NCBI RefSeq assembly: GCF_002607855.1 | Contig: NZ_AWQQ01000007.1 | Location: forward strand, 67,537-85,867 | DNA: 18,331 nt | Reading direction: 5' to 3' | DNA from: Desulforamulus profundi | Lineage (GTDB): Bacteria > Bacillota_B > Desulfotomaculia > Desulfotomaculales > Desulfotomaculaceae | Notes under the pieces: model-generated | Databases searched by the model: none | Seen by the model: the letters and a program-made list of their open reading frames with translations, nothing else | What the model was told of the DNA's origin: nothing | Translations under genes and position numbers: made by a program | Shown: in pieces, positions 1 to 8,222 of the stretch | Position numbering within the stretch: position 1 is the first letter of the stretch | Layout of the letters: each line of letters opens with the position of its first letter

Positions 1-1004
1 ATGAAAAATGTCTTTAAAATCAAGCATTGCAAGGATTCACATTTGAAATATTATGAGCATTGGTAAAGTAACGATTTAATAATTCGTAAACTCGGGCTAG
101 GATTACCTTGTGGTCTTTTTTGATTAGGCTATCCGGGTTTGTTGGAAATTCCTCTAATGTTTCAACTATTGCGTTACTTTTTAAACGGCTAACAAATCTG
201 GTGCCGTTATTACAATAACTGTCGAATTTTTTGTAATCCAGGTAGCCACGGTCAAAGACGTTAAGGGCATCTTTTGCTACAACCAAGGCATCCATTTGTG
301 TTTTGTCAGCAGGTTTGGCCGGTTTAATTATGGCTTTGTCAGGTAGAACCCCTTGTTCAAACAGCTGGATACGGAGGTGTAGTTTAACTCCACTTTTAGT
401 TTTTCTGAACTCTGCCCAGCGGTATCGGGATAGACAAAGGCTTATAGTTGAGGAGTCTATCAGATAAATACGACCTAGTTCCTGCCTTATTGATTTAAAA
501 CCGATTTCAATACCAAACTGATAGACTATATCAGAAAACAGAGACTGAACTAATTCAGGCGATAAATCTCTTAACTTACGGGACAACTGTGACGCACTGA
601 TTGAATTTATACCTACTGCCGCACTGAAATTATCATCGTTCAAACTGTTACTGATATGGCGCAGACCTTCAAGTTGCTCTAACTGAGCATACGCAACCAA
701 TTGGATTAGTTTAACAACGGTTAGCTTTTCGCGTAAGCATCTACTTCCGATTCTTTGACATTGCTTAAAAATTTTTCGTTATAAATTGCTTGAAACAGTT
801 GATTATATGTGGATTTATTGGTATCCTTGTCCATGCGATGTCTCCTTATTTTTGAGATTATGGACAGGACTACCTGTTATACCTCAATTATAAGGAGATT
901 TTAATCATTTTTACAGGATATTGCTGGAAAAACAATGATTTATTGGTTTTTTTCTAGAATTTTAGATATTGACATTTTGGAAATTTATTTATGCAACGCT
1001 AGTG
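1..1004 (-). mobile_element. IS4-family insertion sequence, 5' part
   Basis: The element ends at 988-1004 with a 17-bp terminus (CACTAGCGTTGCATAAA when read inward). The same 17 bp recur inverted at 18090-18106, where a second element starts. The transposase gene begins 170 bp inside this end and runs leftward. The element interrupts the TetR gene just before its stop. Similarity to IS4 transposases stops near position 98, so bases 1-97 may be a second insertion or a rearrangement. The far end lies outside the window. The segment 835-987 is an AT-rich leader with no gene. Confidence 0.75.
20..834 (-). pseudogene. IS4-family transposase, frameshifted and truncated
   Basis: This encodes a DDE transposase of the IS4 group that has an N-terminal DUF4372-like region. 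The start is ATG at 834, preceded by TAAGGAG. The first 37 codons end at a TAA because one A is missing from the run at 726-729. Restoring it gives a continuous protein through KKLTVVKLIQL into the long frame that follows. Two of the three catalytic acidic residues can be seen, in YLIDSS and NVFDRGY. The glutamate region (YRxRWxIE) is missing because IS4-like sequence stops near position 98, after residues KVIL, and the frame then runs through unrelated sequence to a TGA at 20. As written the gene cannot make an active transposase. Confidence 0.8.
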
Positions 1005-1477
1005 AAAAATTTATAATCAAACAGGGCATCGATGGTTTTATCCAGGGTTAATCCAATAATAGCCGGGTGAAGATCATCCCTGATATCGCCCTTTTCTTTG
1101 CCAATAGCCAGCAATTTTTTTACATGTTCACACTTAAACTCGCCGATGGCATCGGCCTTGGCCCATTCTTCCGGGAAAAAACGCTGTAGTTCCTCCAGCA
1201 GCCAGTCCGGTACTTTTTCGTGGTTATCACAAAATACAACCTCTTTAAATTTATCAATCCAGCCTCCTTCAGTTTGCATGGCCTCGATTGTGCGGGCCTT
1301 TTCCATTTCCATGTGTGCGTCTACCGCCGCGCTGATAATTTGATTTTTACTGTCAAAATACTTATAGACAGTCTTTTTGCTGATACCCAGGTCTGCGGCA
1401 ATGTCATCAATGGTGAACTTCCTAAAACCAAATTTTTTAATTTGCTCCATAGCTGCCTGAATAATTTTGTCTCTCAA
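989..1477 (-). pseudogene. TetR/AcrR-family transcriptional regulator, 3' end replaced by an IS end
   Basis: A DNA-binding repressor-type protein of 162 residues. The N-terminal helix-turn-helix is clear at residues 21-41 (FTIDDIAADLGISKKTVYKY). The rest is the helical ligand-binding and dimerisation region, whose ligand I cannot tell. The start is probably TTG at 1477, with AAGGGGGG about nine bases upstream. The last four residues and the stop come from the IS terminus (CACTAGCGTTGCATAA), so the native C-terminus has been lost. The usual family length is around 190-200 residues, so perhaps 30 are missing. The protein might still fold and bind DNA. An imperfect palindrome just upstream, at 1527-1556, is a candidate operator for autoregulation. 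Confidence 0.75.
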
Positions 1478-1526
1478 AAATCAAACCCCCCTTCGGAAAC
1501 CAATGCAGTTCCCTCAGTTTCTAAGT

Positions 1527-1556
1527 GTAACGTTACCAGTAATACCGGTTAACGTC
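1527..1556. promoter_or_regulatory. Candidate TetR operator (imperfect dyad)
   Basis: GTAACGTTAC at 1527-1536 is a perfect 10-bp palindrome. It also forms the left arm of a larger imperfect dyad: ACGTTACCAGTA pairs with ACGTTAACCGGTA read from the other strand, centred on GTAATAC. Placement some 50 bp upstream of the TetR start suits an autoregulatory operator. The right half, from CCAGTAATACC onward, is also the left boundary of the malic enzyme duplication, so only that half recurs at 4940. Confidence 0.45.
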
Positions 1557-2808
1557 AAGTTAGTTATTATTAATGATTAAAATATTGAAAGTTCAAACAA
1601 CTTGCAGGATAATAAAAAATAATAAAATATATAGGTTGTCAGTGTTACCCCGTCGTACATAACCAGGGATTTGATGATTCGTTTACGGGAGAGGGGGCAT
1701 CTGGAAGAGCTGGTTCAGGCATTGCAAAACATGCCGGATGTCCAGGTCATTCATGTGGCGGACCGGGTCTTCACCCGTCACCTGGGCGGTAAAATTGAAA
1801 TGACCCCCCGGAGACGGATCGAAAACTGGGAGGACCTATCGCTGGTGTACACTCCCGGCGTGGCGGTGATCTCCGAAACCCTGGCCCAGGAGCCGGAAAT
1901 GGCCTATAAATTAACCATGAAAGGAAATACCGTAGCCATTGTAACCGACGGCTCGGCGGTGCTGGGTTTGGGGAATTTGGAGGAATTAACCTGGAGGACA
2001 TTGCCGCCCCTAAATGCTTTGAAATTGAAGAAAGGTTAAACCAACTTTTAGATATACCTGTTTTTCACGATGATCAGCACGGCACTGCCATTCGGTGGCC
2101 GGTTTGATTAATGCCTTGAAAGTGGTAGGCAAAACCATGGACGGCATTAAATTGGTGATGAGCGGGGCCGGCGCTGCCGGGGTGGCCATTGCCAAAATAC
2201 TGCTCCGCGCCGTTGTTCGTAATTTGATTGTCTGCGACCGCCAGGGAGCCATCTCCCGCAACAATCCGCCTAAAGATCATTCCAAGGCCTGGATTGCGGA
2301 GCATATCAATCCGGAAGGTATTCAAGGCAGTTTGAAAGAAGTGATCACCGGGGCTGACGTGTTTGTGGGTGTCTCCGCCCCCGGGCTGTTAAACCGGGAA
2401 GATATTCTTAGAATGTCCGAGAAGCCTGTGGTCTTTGCCCTGGCAAACCCCGACCCGGAAATCCAGCCGGAAGAAATTTATGATATTGCAGGGGTGATTG
2501 CCACCGGCCGGTCCGATTATGCCAACCAGATTAATAATGCCCTGGCCTTCCCAGGCGTTTTCCGGGGAGCTCTCAACTGTCATGCCCGTACCATCAATGA
2601 CGAGATGTGCCTGGCGGCCGCCCATGCTCTGGCCGGTATCATTTCCGACCGGCAGTTGACGGCCGAAAACATCATCCCCTCTGTTTTTAATGAAGAGGTG
2701 GCCCCCGCAGTAGCCCGAGCCGTCGAGGAGGTCGCCGAACAAACCGGCGTTGCCAGGAAAGTAGTATCCGCCGGCTTTGATGGGGAAGTACTGCCATCTG
2801 ACAGTTGA
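1536..2808 (+). pseudogene. Decayed duplicate of the ACT-domain malic enzyme gene with its promoter region
   Basis: This copy matches 4940-6559 over the leader and most of the coding region but carries three deletions. About 212 bp, covering the -10 box, the start codon and the first half of the ACT domain, are gone after the -35 box at 1636-1641 (junction at 1646/1647). A further 145 bp are gone near 1980, where TTTGG occurs at both edges of the lost segment in the intact copy. Four bases (GTTA) are missing near 2093. The last two shift the frame, leaving open pieces at 1671-2039 and 2095-2808. The second piece still shows the NAD-binding [10 protein letters not shown] and the ANPDPE motif. 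The two copies are nearly identical up to about 2232 and clearly more divergent after it. No functional malic enzyme can be made from it. Confidence 0.9.
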
Positions 2809-2861
2809 ATGGCACTTTTTTCACCTTTTCTAAATAGAAGAGGCCGGAATTAAATCCGACC

Positions 2862-2904
2862 ATATTTCTTCATCCCTGAGGTATTTGGTATTGAAAACAG
2901 ACAT
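2862..2904 (-). pseudogene. Remnant start of a paralogue of the PCRF-like/winged-helix gene
   Basis: The reverse strand reads MSVFNTKYLRDEEIW, which matches the first 15 residues of the gene starting at 12081 (MPVFYAKYLSDEEIW). The ribosome binding site GGGGTGA is conserved in front of it. After this the similarity ends and a stop follows within about ten codons. It is the beginning of a lost paralogue and is one of the markers that tie this block to the block at 11.4-15.8 kb. Confidence 0.75.
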
Positions 2905-2959
2905 GGCTCACCCCGTACTTTTGAGGGATTTACTTAAACGTATCGCGTTAATCTCTGGT

Positions 2960-3138
2960 TTACCGCCCGTCTTCGGTAATGGAAATAACCGGTCCCAGGA
3001 ACCTGTGTTTTGGTTTCAGGAAGTGCACGTTGTAGAAATCCTTGTTTCTGGCCAGGACTTCTCTGGCCTCGTAGTAACCGGCGTCCCGGTAAATATGCTT
3101 GTCGGCCTTTATCCCTTTGGCCTCTATACAGAATTATT
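2960..3138 (-). pseudogene. C-terminal fragment of an unrecognised protein
   Basis: Between a stop near 3139 and a TAA at 2960 the minus strand reads about 55 residues with protein-like composition, containing KADKHIYRDAGYYEAREVLA, then KDFYNVHFLKP and FLGPVISITEDGR before the stop. There is no start codon or ribosome binding site. The frame begins where the VanZ-like gene ends. I do not recognise the family. The regular mix of charged and aromatic residues and the clean stop suggest the tail of a real gene left by a deletion. Confidence 0.45.
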
Positions 3139-3595
3139 TGCTTCCATGTTGCCCTGCCTCAGGGGCCAGCCTATCAGTAATTGCAGACAAAAACCTCCCT
3201 ATTTTTGACTGTTCCTTACGGAAGTAAGTCTGTTTAATAAAAAACCATACCAGGGCAACTCCCGCTGTGTCCTTTATTAAATCAATCACAGAGGCCGATC
3301 TTGAGGGAATGAAAGATTGGTGAAACTCATCTACAAAAGCATAGGCCACTGATATGATGATGGCTATTTTGTTTTCTCTCGGACTTAGTGGTCCCCCTGT
3401 AAGAAAAGCCAGAACCAGTAACCCGTACAGGATGGCAAATTCCACCAGATGCAGGCTTTCTTTGATCAAAGAATCATAAAAACCCAGATCAATCACTGAA
3501 TGACTGGGCTGGCTTGATAAAAACCAGATAAAGATCATATAGGACAACGGTAAAACTCGGATAATAGAGCGGGTAACCCATAGTCCTAAAGACAT
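3134..3595 (-). CDS. VanZ-like family membrane protein
   Basis: A small protein of about 153 residues with several membrane segments (VLPLSYMIFIWFLSS, AILYGLLVLAFL, IAIIISVAYAF, TAGVALVWFFI). It has the family's conserved DEFHQSFIPSRSASVIDLIKD stretch. VanZ in glycopeptide resistance gives low-level teicoplanin resistance, but most family members have no known role, so resistance should not be assumed. I prefer ATG at 3595, which has AGGGG about nine bases upstream. The frame stays open to 3664, but the VKGLLANLWK part of that extension also occurs upstream of the second VanZ copy, where it is followed by a stop, so it probably belongs to another gene's tail. A second copy lies at 13426-13946. 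Confidence 0.8.
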   Translation of the reverse strand: MSLGLWVTRSIIRVLPLSYMIFIWFLSSQPSHSVIDLGFYDSLIKESLHLVEFAILYGLLVLAFLTGGPLSPRENKIAIIISVAYAFVDEFHQSFIPSRSASVIDLIKDTAGVALVWFFIKQTYFRKEQSKIGRFLSAITDRLAPEAGQHGSK

Positions 3596-3676
3596 CGCAT
3601 CAAATCCCCTTGCATGCTTTATATTCTTTAATTTCCACAGATTCGCCAATAGTCCTTTAACCAATGCAAAAGGCCT

Positions 3677-4090
3677 CTAGTTTTTACATTTGCTTAGTTC
3701 TGCAAAATTGTAACCGGCCAACTCTTTGTTCAGGGTTTGTTGGATGGAAAAAAGGGCTTTGTGTAATGGACACCAGGCAGTGAAATGTTTGTTGCATTCT
3801 TCCGGAGCCACTAAGCACCGGTTCACTTCCAGGGGGCCCTCCACCGCTTCCACAACATCCTTCATAGTAATATCTTTGGGATCCCTGGCCAGGGCATAGC
3901 CCCCGCTTACCCCCCGGAAGGACTCTACAATACCAGCGGTTGCCATGGAGCGAAGAATCTTTAGCAGAAACCGGATCGGGATTTTCTCCTGCTCGGCAAT
4001 GACCTTTGCCTCGGCCAACTGCCCCTTGGGAAGCTGGGATAGATATAAAACAGCTCGGAAAGCATAATCGGTTGCCTGGTTTAGCCTCAT
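3677..4090 (-). CDS. Rrf2-family transcriptional regulator with three conserved cysteines
   Basis: A 137-residue winged-helix repressor of the IscR/NsrR/RsrR family. The N-terminal MRLNQATDYAFRAVLYLSQL, the IRFLLKILRSMATAGIVES recognition region and the GVSGGYALA wing are all present. Cysteines at about residues 92, 99 and 107 lie where IscR-type proteins bind an iron-sulfur cluster (C92, C98 and C104 in E. coli IscR), so cluster sensing is plausible but the spacing is not identical. I chose ATG at 4090, preceded by AGAGG, because the longer frame to 4117 adds non-homologous residues and has no ribosome binding site. Upstream are a good promoter and tandem AAGTATACTT elements, which suggest autoregulation. 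A truncated paralogue lies at 15393-15571. Confidence 0.88.
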   Translation of the reverse strand: MRLNQATDYAFRAVLYLSQLPKGQLAEAKVIAEQEKIPIRFLLKILRSMATAGIVESFRGVSGGYALARDPKDITMKDVVEAVEGPLEVNRCLVAPEECNKHFTAWCPLHKALFSIQQTLNKELAGYNFAELSKCKN

Positions 4091-4091
4091 G

Positions 4092-4139
4092 AAGTATACC
4101 TCTTTTCTGTCGAACAAAGTATATTTGCAAAGTATACTT
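4092..4139 (-). promoter_or_regulatory. Candidate Rrf2 operator: repeated AAGTATACTT elements
   Basis: Elements AAGTATATTT (4117-4126) and AAGTATACTT (4130-4139) lie 13 bp apart start to start, downstream of the -10 box. A third, AAGTATACCT (4092-4101), overlaps the space between ribosome binding site and start codon. AAGTATACTT is a perfect palindrome. The same pair with the same 13-bp spacing precedes the broken Rrf2 copy at 15596-15618. This conservation in front of two paralogues supports an autoregulatory operator. Confidence 0.6.
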
Positions 4140-4145
4140 TTTATT

Positions 4146-4175
4146 ACTATAATCGCATTTGACGAAAAAAGTCAA
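4146..4175 (-). promoter_or_regulatory. SigA-type promoter of the Rrf2 gene
   Basis: Reading the minus strand, TTGACT (4175-4170) is followed after 18 bp by TATAGT (4151-4146). The AAGTATACTT operator elements start directly downstream, in the position for repression. In the paralogous copy the TATAGT box survives but the -35 has been replaced by a glycyl-radical enzyme fragment. Confidence 0.6.
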
Positions 4176-4203
4176 CTATCGCTCTATACAGTCTCTCTTC
4201 TAA

Positions 4204-4372
4204 CTTACCACATTCTTTAAAGGATGCCCCCTGAATTGCCTCTGGTGCCACAACCCGGAAAGCCAGAGCTTCCATAAAGAAATTCTTTATAACCGCGAAA
4301 AATGCACCGTGTGCAGGCAATGTCAGCGGAAGTGCACCCAGGAGGCCATAGAGTTTTCCGGGGGAGCCACCT
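4204..4372 (+). pseudogene. Fragment of a glycyl-radical enzyme activating enzyme (radical SAM)
   Basis: The plus strand reads LTTFFKGCPLNCLWCHNPES, the radical-SAM cluster motif CxxxCxxC in the context typical of pyruvate formate-lyase activase relatives. KCTVCRQCQRKC then begins the ferredoxin-like insert found in activases of dehydratase/decarboxylase-type glycyl-radical enzymes. An in-frame TAA stands directly before it, so the first 30 or so residues and the start codon are missing. At its 3' end it runs into the tail of the ACT-domain gene. It is an orphan piece of a lost gene. A fragment of a matching type of enzyme is at 15622-15757. Confidence 0.8.
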
Positions 4373-4375
4373 ATC

Positions 4376-4759
4376 CTATAAAAATTGATGTCCTTCTCCC
4401 TTTAACACAGCAATGGTAGCATCCAGTTTTTCTTCCTTTACCAAAAGATAATCCGTATTATAAGTTGAGAGGGCAAAGATACTGATTCCCTGGCGGGCCA
4501 GCGGTTGGCCCAATCCGGCAAGTATGCCGGTTAGTGAGAAATCCAATGGTCCTGCCACCTTCAGGATTCGCCAACCGGACTCTGTAACCGAATGCTCCGG
4601 TACAAGCTCTTCCCTGCATACAATGGATAATTCCTTATTGGTTTTGGTTATAGACAGAAAGCCTGCCCCTTGTAAAACCGGGCCGGGAACCGGCTCTTCA
4701 GGCGAAAGTCTCCAGACAGCATATTTTTCAGGAAGAACACTCAGTTTTAAGGATTGCAT
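4376..4759 (-). CDS. ACT-domain-containing protein (COG3603-like)
   Basis: A 127-residue cytoplasmic protein with features of the small family of paired ACT domains related to aspartokinase regulatory domains. The recognisable parts are LPEKYAVWRL near the start, the ELSIVCRE strand, GWRILKVAGPLDFSLTGIL and the C-terminal ISIFALSTYNTDYLLVKEEKL. Such domains usually bind amino acids or other small ligands, but the ligand and partner of this group are not known. ATG at 4759 has a strong GGGAGG six bases upstream. The gene abuts the activase fragment at its 3' end. It appears intact. Confidence 0.8.
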   Translation of the reverse strand: MQSLKLSVLPEKYAVWRLSPEEPVPGPVLQGAGFLSITKTNKELSIVCREELVPEHSVTESGWRILKVAGPLDFSLTGILAGLGQPLARQGISIFALSTYNTDYLLVKEEKLDATIAVLKGEGHQFL

Positions 4760-4849
4760 TTTAAACCTCCCTTAATTTTCTTACCGCTTGATTGACAATT
4801 AGTTTTCAACTTCAAATACAAAATACCTGCTCCGGGACGTAATTGACAT

Positions 4850-4884
4850 AAAAATAGCCGGGGATTCGTTAAGTTGCCCCCGGC
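4850..4884 (-). terminator. Intrinsic terminator-like hairpin
   Basis: GCCGGGG (4857-4863) pairs with CCCCGGC (4878-4884) across a 13-base loop. On the minus strand the stem is followed by TATTTTTAT. No minus-strand gene now lies immediately upstream, because the duplicated malic enzyme leader begins at 4940. It may therefore belong to a gene displaced by the rearrangement. Confidence 0.5.
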
Positions 4885-5037
4885 CCTTTATTCTAAATAA
4901 ACAGCAGGCGGGCTAACAAAGCAAAACCTTTGGCGAAACCCAGTAATACCGGTTGACGTCAAGTTAATTATTATTAATGATTAAAATATTGAAAGTTCAA
5001 ACAACTTGCAGGATAATAAAATAATGAAATATATAGG

Positions 5038-5066
5038 TTGTCAGTGTTTATGAAAGTGTAAATAAT
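5038..5066 (+). promoter_or_regulatory. Probable promoter of the malic enzyme gene
   Basis: TTGTCA (5038-5043) and AATAAT (5061-5066) are separated by exactly 17 bp, a near-consensus SigA promoter. The palindrome CTTATTAAATAAG follows at 5068-5080, near the expected transcription start, and could bind a regulator. The duplicate at 1536-2808 keeps the -35 (1636-1641) but lost the -10. Confidence 0.5.
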
Positions 5067-5122
5067 ACTTATTAAATAAGACGTTGTTCCACCAAAAAAT
5101 ATTTCACTTTTTATGAAGAGGG

Positions 5123-6559
5123 ATGATTTTTCTAATGGTTATGTCTTTGAATATAACGATCCGACTAAGGCTTGCAAACCGTCCCGGTACCCTGGCCAGG
5201 GTACTCAATGTCATTGCCCGGGAAGGGGGCAGCCTTGGGGCCATTGATTTGGTTACTGCCACCCCGTCGTACATAACCAGGGATTTGATGATTCGTTTAC
5301 GGGAGAGGGGGCATCTGGAAGAGCTGGTTCAGGCATTGCAAAACATGCCGGATGTCCAGGTCATTCATGTGGCGGACCGGGTCTTCACCCGTCACCTGGG
5401 CGGTAAAATTGAAATAATCCCCAAGAGACGGATCGAAAACTGGGAGGACCTGTCGCTGGTCTATACGCCCGGTGTGGCGGTGATCTCCGAAACCCTGGCC
5501 CAGGAGCCGGAAATGGCCTATAAATTAACCATGAAAGGAAATACCGTAGCCATTGTAACCGACGGCTCGGCGGTGCTGGGTTTGGGGAATTTGGGGCCCA
5601 CCGGGGCGCTGCCGGTGATGGAAGGCAAGGCTGTTCTGTTCAAGCAGTTTGCCAATGTGGACGCAGTACCCATTTGCCTGGATGTCCATGAACCTCAACA
5701 GATCATCGATGCTGTGCTGGCCCTGGCACCGGCCTTTGGAGGAATTAACCTGGAGGACATTGCCGCCCCTAAGTGCTTTGAAATTGAAGAAAGGTTAAAC
5801 CAACTTTTAGATATACCTGTTTTTCACGATGATCAGCACGGCACTGCCATTGTTACGGTGGCCGGTTTGATTAATGCCTTGAAAGTGGTAGGCAAAACCA
5901 TGGACGGCATTAAATTGGTGATGAGCGGAGCCGGCGCTGCCGGGGTGGCCATTGCCAAAATACTGCTCCGCGCCGGTGTTCATAATTTGATTGTCTGTGA
6001 CAGAAAGGGCGCCATCTCACAGAACAATCTGCCCAAAGATCCTTCTAAGGCCTGGCTTGCGGAACATACCAACCCCGCAGGGCTGCAAGGCAGTTTGAAG
6101 GAAGTCATTGCCGGGGCTGACGTGTTCGTCGGCGTCTCCGCGCCGGGCCTGCTGAACCGGGAAGATATCCTGAAAATGTCCGAAAAGCCGGTGGTCTTTG
6201 CCCTGGCGAACCCCGACCCGGAAGTCCAGCCGGAGGAAATTTATGATATTGCAGGAGTTATCGCCACCGGGCGGTCCGATTATGCCAACCAGATTAACAA
6301 CGCCCTGGCTTTCCCCGGTGTTTTCCGGGGAGCCCTCAACTGCCATGCCCGCACCATCAATGACGAGATGTGCCTTGCCGCCGCCCACGCCCTGGCCGGC
6401 ATCATTACCGATAAGCAGCTGACAGCCGAGAACATCATCCCCTCTGTCTTTAATAAAGAGGTGGCCCCCTCGGTGGCCCGGGCTGTGGAGGAGATGGCTC
6501 AGCGCACCGGGGTTGCCCGGAAAGTGGCAGCCGTCGGCTTTGAGTCTGAATTGTCCTGA
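5123..6559 (+). CDS. NAD(P)-dependent malic enzyme with N-terminal ACT domain
   Basis: It oxidatively decarboxylates malate to pyruvate and CO2 with reduction of NAD(P). Residues about 8-80 form an ACT domain ([20 protein letters not shown]), a likely site for allosteric control by a small molecule. The catalytic part shows [21 protein letters not shown], the metal and substrate region NLEDIAAP with FHDDQHGTA, then the nucleotide-binding [15 protein letters not shown] and ALANPDPE. The length of 478 residues fits ACT-type bacterial malic enzymes. ATG at 5123 has no spacing to the GAGGG before it, so ATG at 5135 ([13 protein letters not shown]), 12 bases from that GAGGG, is a likely alternative. 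I cannot determine NAD versus NADP preference. A decayed duplicate lies at 1536-2808. Confidence 0.93.
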   Translation: MIFLMVMSLNITIRLRLANRPGTLARVLNVIAREGGSLGAIDLVTATPSYITRDLMIRLRERGHLEELVQALQNMPDVQVIHVADRVFTRHLGGKIEIIPKRRIENWEDLSLVYTPGVAVISETLAQEPEMAYKLTMKGNTVAIVTDGSAVLGLGNLGPTGALPVMEGKAVLFKQFANVDAVPICLDVHEPQQIIDAVLALAPAFGGINLEDIAAPKCFEIEERLNQLLDIPVFHDDQHGTAIVTVAGLINALKVVGKTMDGIKLVMSGAGAAGVAIAKILLRAGVHNLIVCDRKGAISQNNLPKDPSKAWLAEHTNPAGLQGSLKEVIAGADVFVGVSAPGLLNREDILKMSEKPVVFALANPDPEVQPEEIYDIAGVIATGRSDYANQINNALAFPGVFRGALNCHARTINDEMCLAAAHALAGIITDKQLTAENIIPSVFNKEVAPSVARAVEEMAQRTGVARKVAAVGFESELS

Positions 6560-6621
6560 AGCAAAGTTTTTAAGGCAGGGAATGGTTTGTTCCTTGAACC
6601 GGGGTCCCATAGAAATAAAAT

Positions 6622-6653
6622 AGGTGACAAGAGTTTATAGACTCTCATCACCT
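6622..6653 (-). terminator. Terminator of the CstA-type gene
   Basis: AGGTGA at 6622-6627 pairs with TCACCT at 6648-6653. Inside it AGAGT pairs with ACTCT around a TTATAG loop. On the minus strand TATTTTATTT follows the stem, so it terminates transcription from the transporter gene at 6699-8143. It may also end malic enzyme transcription from the other side. Confidence 0.7.
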
Positions 6654-6698
6654 GAATGAAACAGATATATTCGTTTCTTCCAAGGGGGACAGGATTTA

Positions 6699-8143
6699 TT
6701 ACACCGGCTTTTTGGCCGGGGAAACAGTCAGCTGCCCGTTTTGCATACCCAGGACTTTCTTAACAAACAGCCCGATGGGGATCAGAGCCAGGGCAAAGCC
6801 CAGGGGGTAGGCGATTCCGGTGGCCAGCTTAAATCCTTCGGGAGCCATCAGGATGTAGGTGAAAGTCACCACCGTCATGAAGGCAGCGGGAACAGAGGCA
6901 ACCCAGTGGAACTTTTTATTTTGTACCAGGTAAACAGCGGCTGTCCACAGCATGATCATGGCAGTGGTCTGGTTGGCCCAGGCAAAGTACCGCCACAGGA
7001 AGTTAAAGTCGATCAGTGTGAGCAGGTAACCCACGGTGAACAGCGGGATAGCAATGACCAGCCGTTTACTGAAGGGTTTTTGGTTCATTTTCAGGAAGTC
7101 GGCAATCAGCATTCGGGCGCCGCGGAAGGCGGTATCACCGGAGGTAATAGGCAGTACGATAACGCCCAGCACTGCCAGGGTACCACCCACTGCACCCAGC
7201 AGGGTGGTAGCCACTTCCTTAACCACACCGGCAGGACCGGCGCCACCGGGCGCCAGCATAGCGGCCAGGCCTTCGTAGCTGCCATAGAAGGACATACCGG
7301 CCGCAGCCCAAATCAAGGCAATGATTCCTTCAGCAATCATCATACCGTAGAAGATTTTACGGCCATATTTTTCATTTTGCGTGCAGCGTGCAATAATCGG
7401 AGACTGGGTGGCATGGAAACCGGAAACAGCGCCGCAGGCAATGGTGATAAACAGCAGCGGCCAAAGGGGAGCGCCTTTCGGGTGCACATTGGCCAGGGTC
7501 AGCTCAGGAATCTGGTAACCCTGAAGGATCATCGCGCCGCCCACACCAAAGGCCATAACCAGCAGCAGTGCGCCAAAGAACGGGTACACCCGGCCAATGA
7601 TCTTGTCAACGGGTAGCAGGGTGGCAAGAATGTAGTAAGCTAATATGATGCCAACCCAAACGCCTAATGTCATCCACCCCGGTGTCAGGTTTGCCAGCAG
7701 CTTGGCCGGACCGGTCATAAATACGGTACCCACCAGGACCAGAAGAATCAGCGCAAAAAAGTTGGTAAAGGCCTTCATGCCTTTGCCCAGGTATTTCCCT
7801 ACCATATCCGGCAGGCCGGCACCACCGTTTCTTACGGAAAGCATGCCGGAGAAGTAATCGTGCACCGCGCCGGCAAAGATCGATCCCAACACAATCCATA
7901 AAAAGGCCACGGGACCCCACAGGCACCCATGATGGGTCCGAAGATGGGACCTAAACCGGCAATGTTTAACAACTGAATGAGACCGGCCCGCTTCCACTCC
8001 ATGGGAACGAAGTCTACACCGTCCTGCTTGGTGTAGGCGGGACATTCATTTTGTTCGTTAACCCCAAATACTTTTTCTACGAACTTACCGTAGGTAAAGT
8101 ACCCGGCAATAAGTAAAAGAACAGCTGCAATAAAGGTAATCAT
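6699..8143 (-). CDS. cstA: CstA/BtsT-family transporter (probable pyruvate or peptide uptake), frameshift near residue 75
   Basis: A polytopic membrane protein of the carbon starvation family; E. coli BtsT and CstA transport pyruvate. The start is ATG at 8143 with GGAGGG seven bases upstream. The first 75 or so residues carry MITFIAAVLLLIAGYFTYGK and NIAGLGPIFGPIMGA. A one-base loss at 7921-7923 then shifts the frame. Restoring it gives GPIMGALWGPVAFLWIV followed by FAGAVHDYFSGM, as expected for the family. The repaired protein is about 481 residues, shorter than the roughly 700 of E. coli CstA, though shorter family members exist. The gene follows the LytS/LytTR pair on the same strand, as btsT is tied to btsSR in function. 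Tandem repeats upstream suggest control by that regulator. The frameshift may be a sequencing error. Confidence 0.85.
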
Positions 8144-8222
8144 GTGCTTCCCTCCATAATGATAACTGATTGACAAAATTGTAATACAGGAGGAAAATCA
8201 TATGTTTATATCATGTATAACT

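Noticed and set aside
2885..3208. A 107-residue plus-strand open frame
   Set aside because: The minus strand here carries recognisable remnants and the end of the VanZ gene; the plus frame has no ribosome binding site or homology.
3134..3595. VanZ gene as a glycopeptide resistance determinant
   Set aside because: No vanHAX or other van genes are present, and the VanZ-like family is widespread in Firmicutes without a link to resistance.
4092..4139. AAGTATACTT series as a possible CRISPR or phage repeat
   Set aside because: Only two or three short copies, always before an Rrf2 gene, which fits an operator.
5068..5080. CTTATTAAATAAG palindrome as a specific known operator
   Set aside because: AT-rich palindromes of this length occur by chance; kept only as a note under the promoter.
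6017..6610. A 197-residue minus-strand open frame
   Set aside because: It is the antisense shadow of the malic enzyme gene; a shorter version appears opposite the dead copy at 2389-2742.
6741..7616. A 291-residue plus-strand open frame
   Set aside because: It lies opposite the transporter gene, is rich in Gly, Gln and His as antisense frames of membrane proteins often are, and has no family resemblance.
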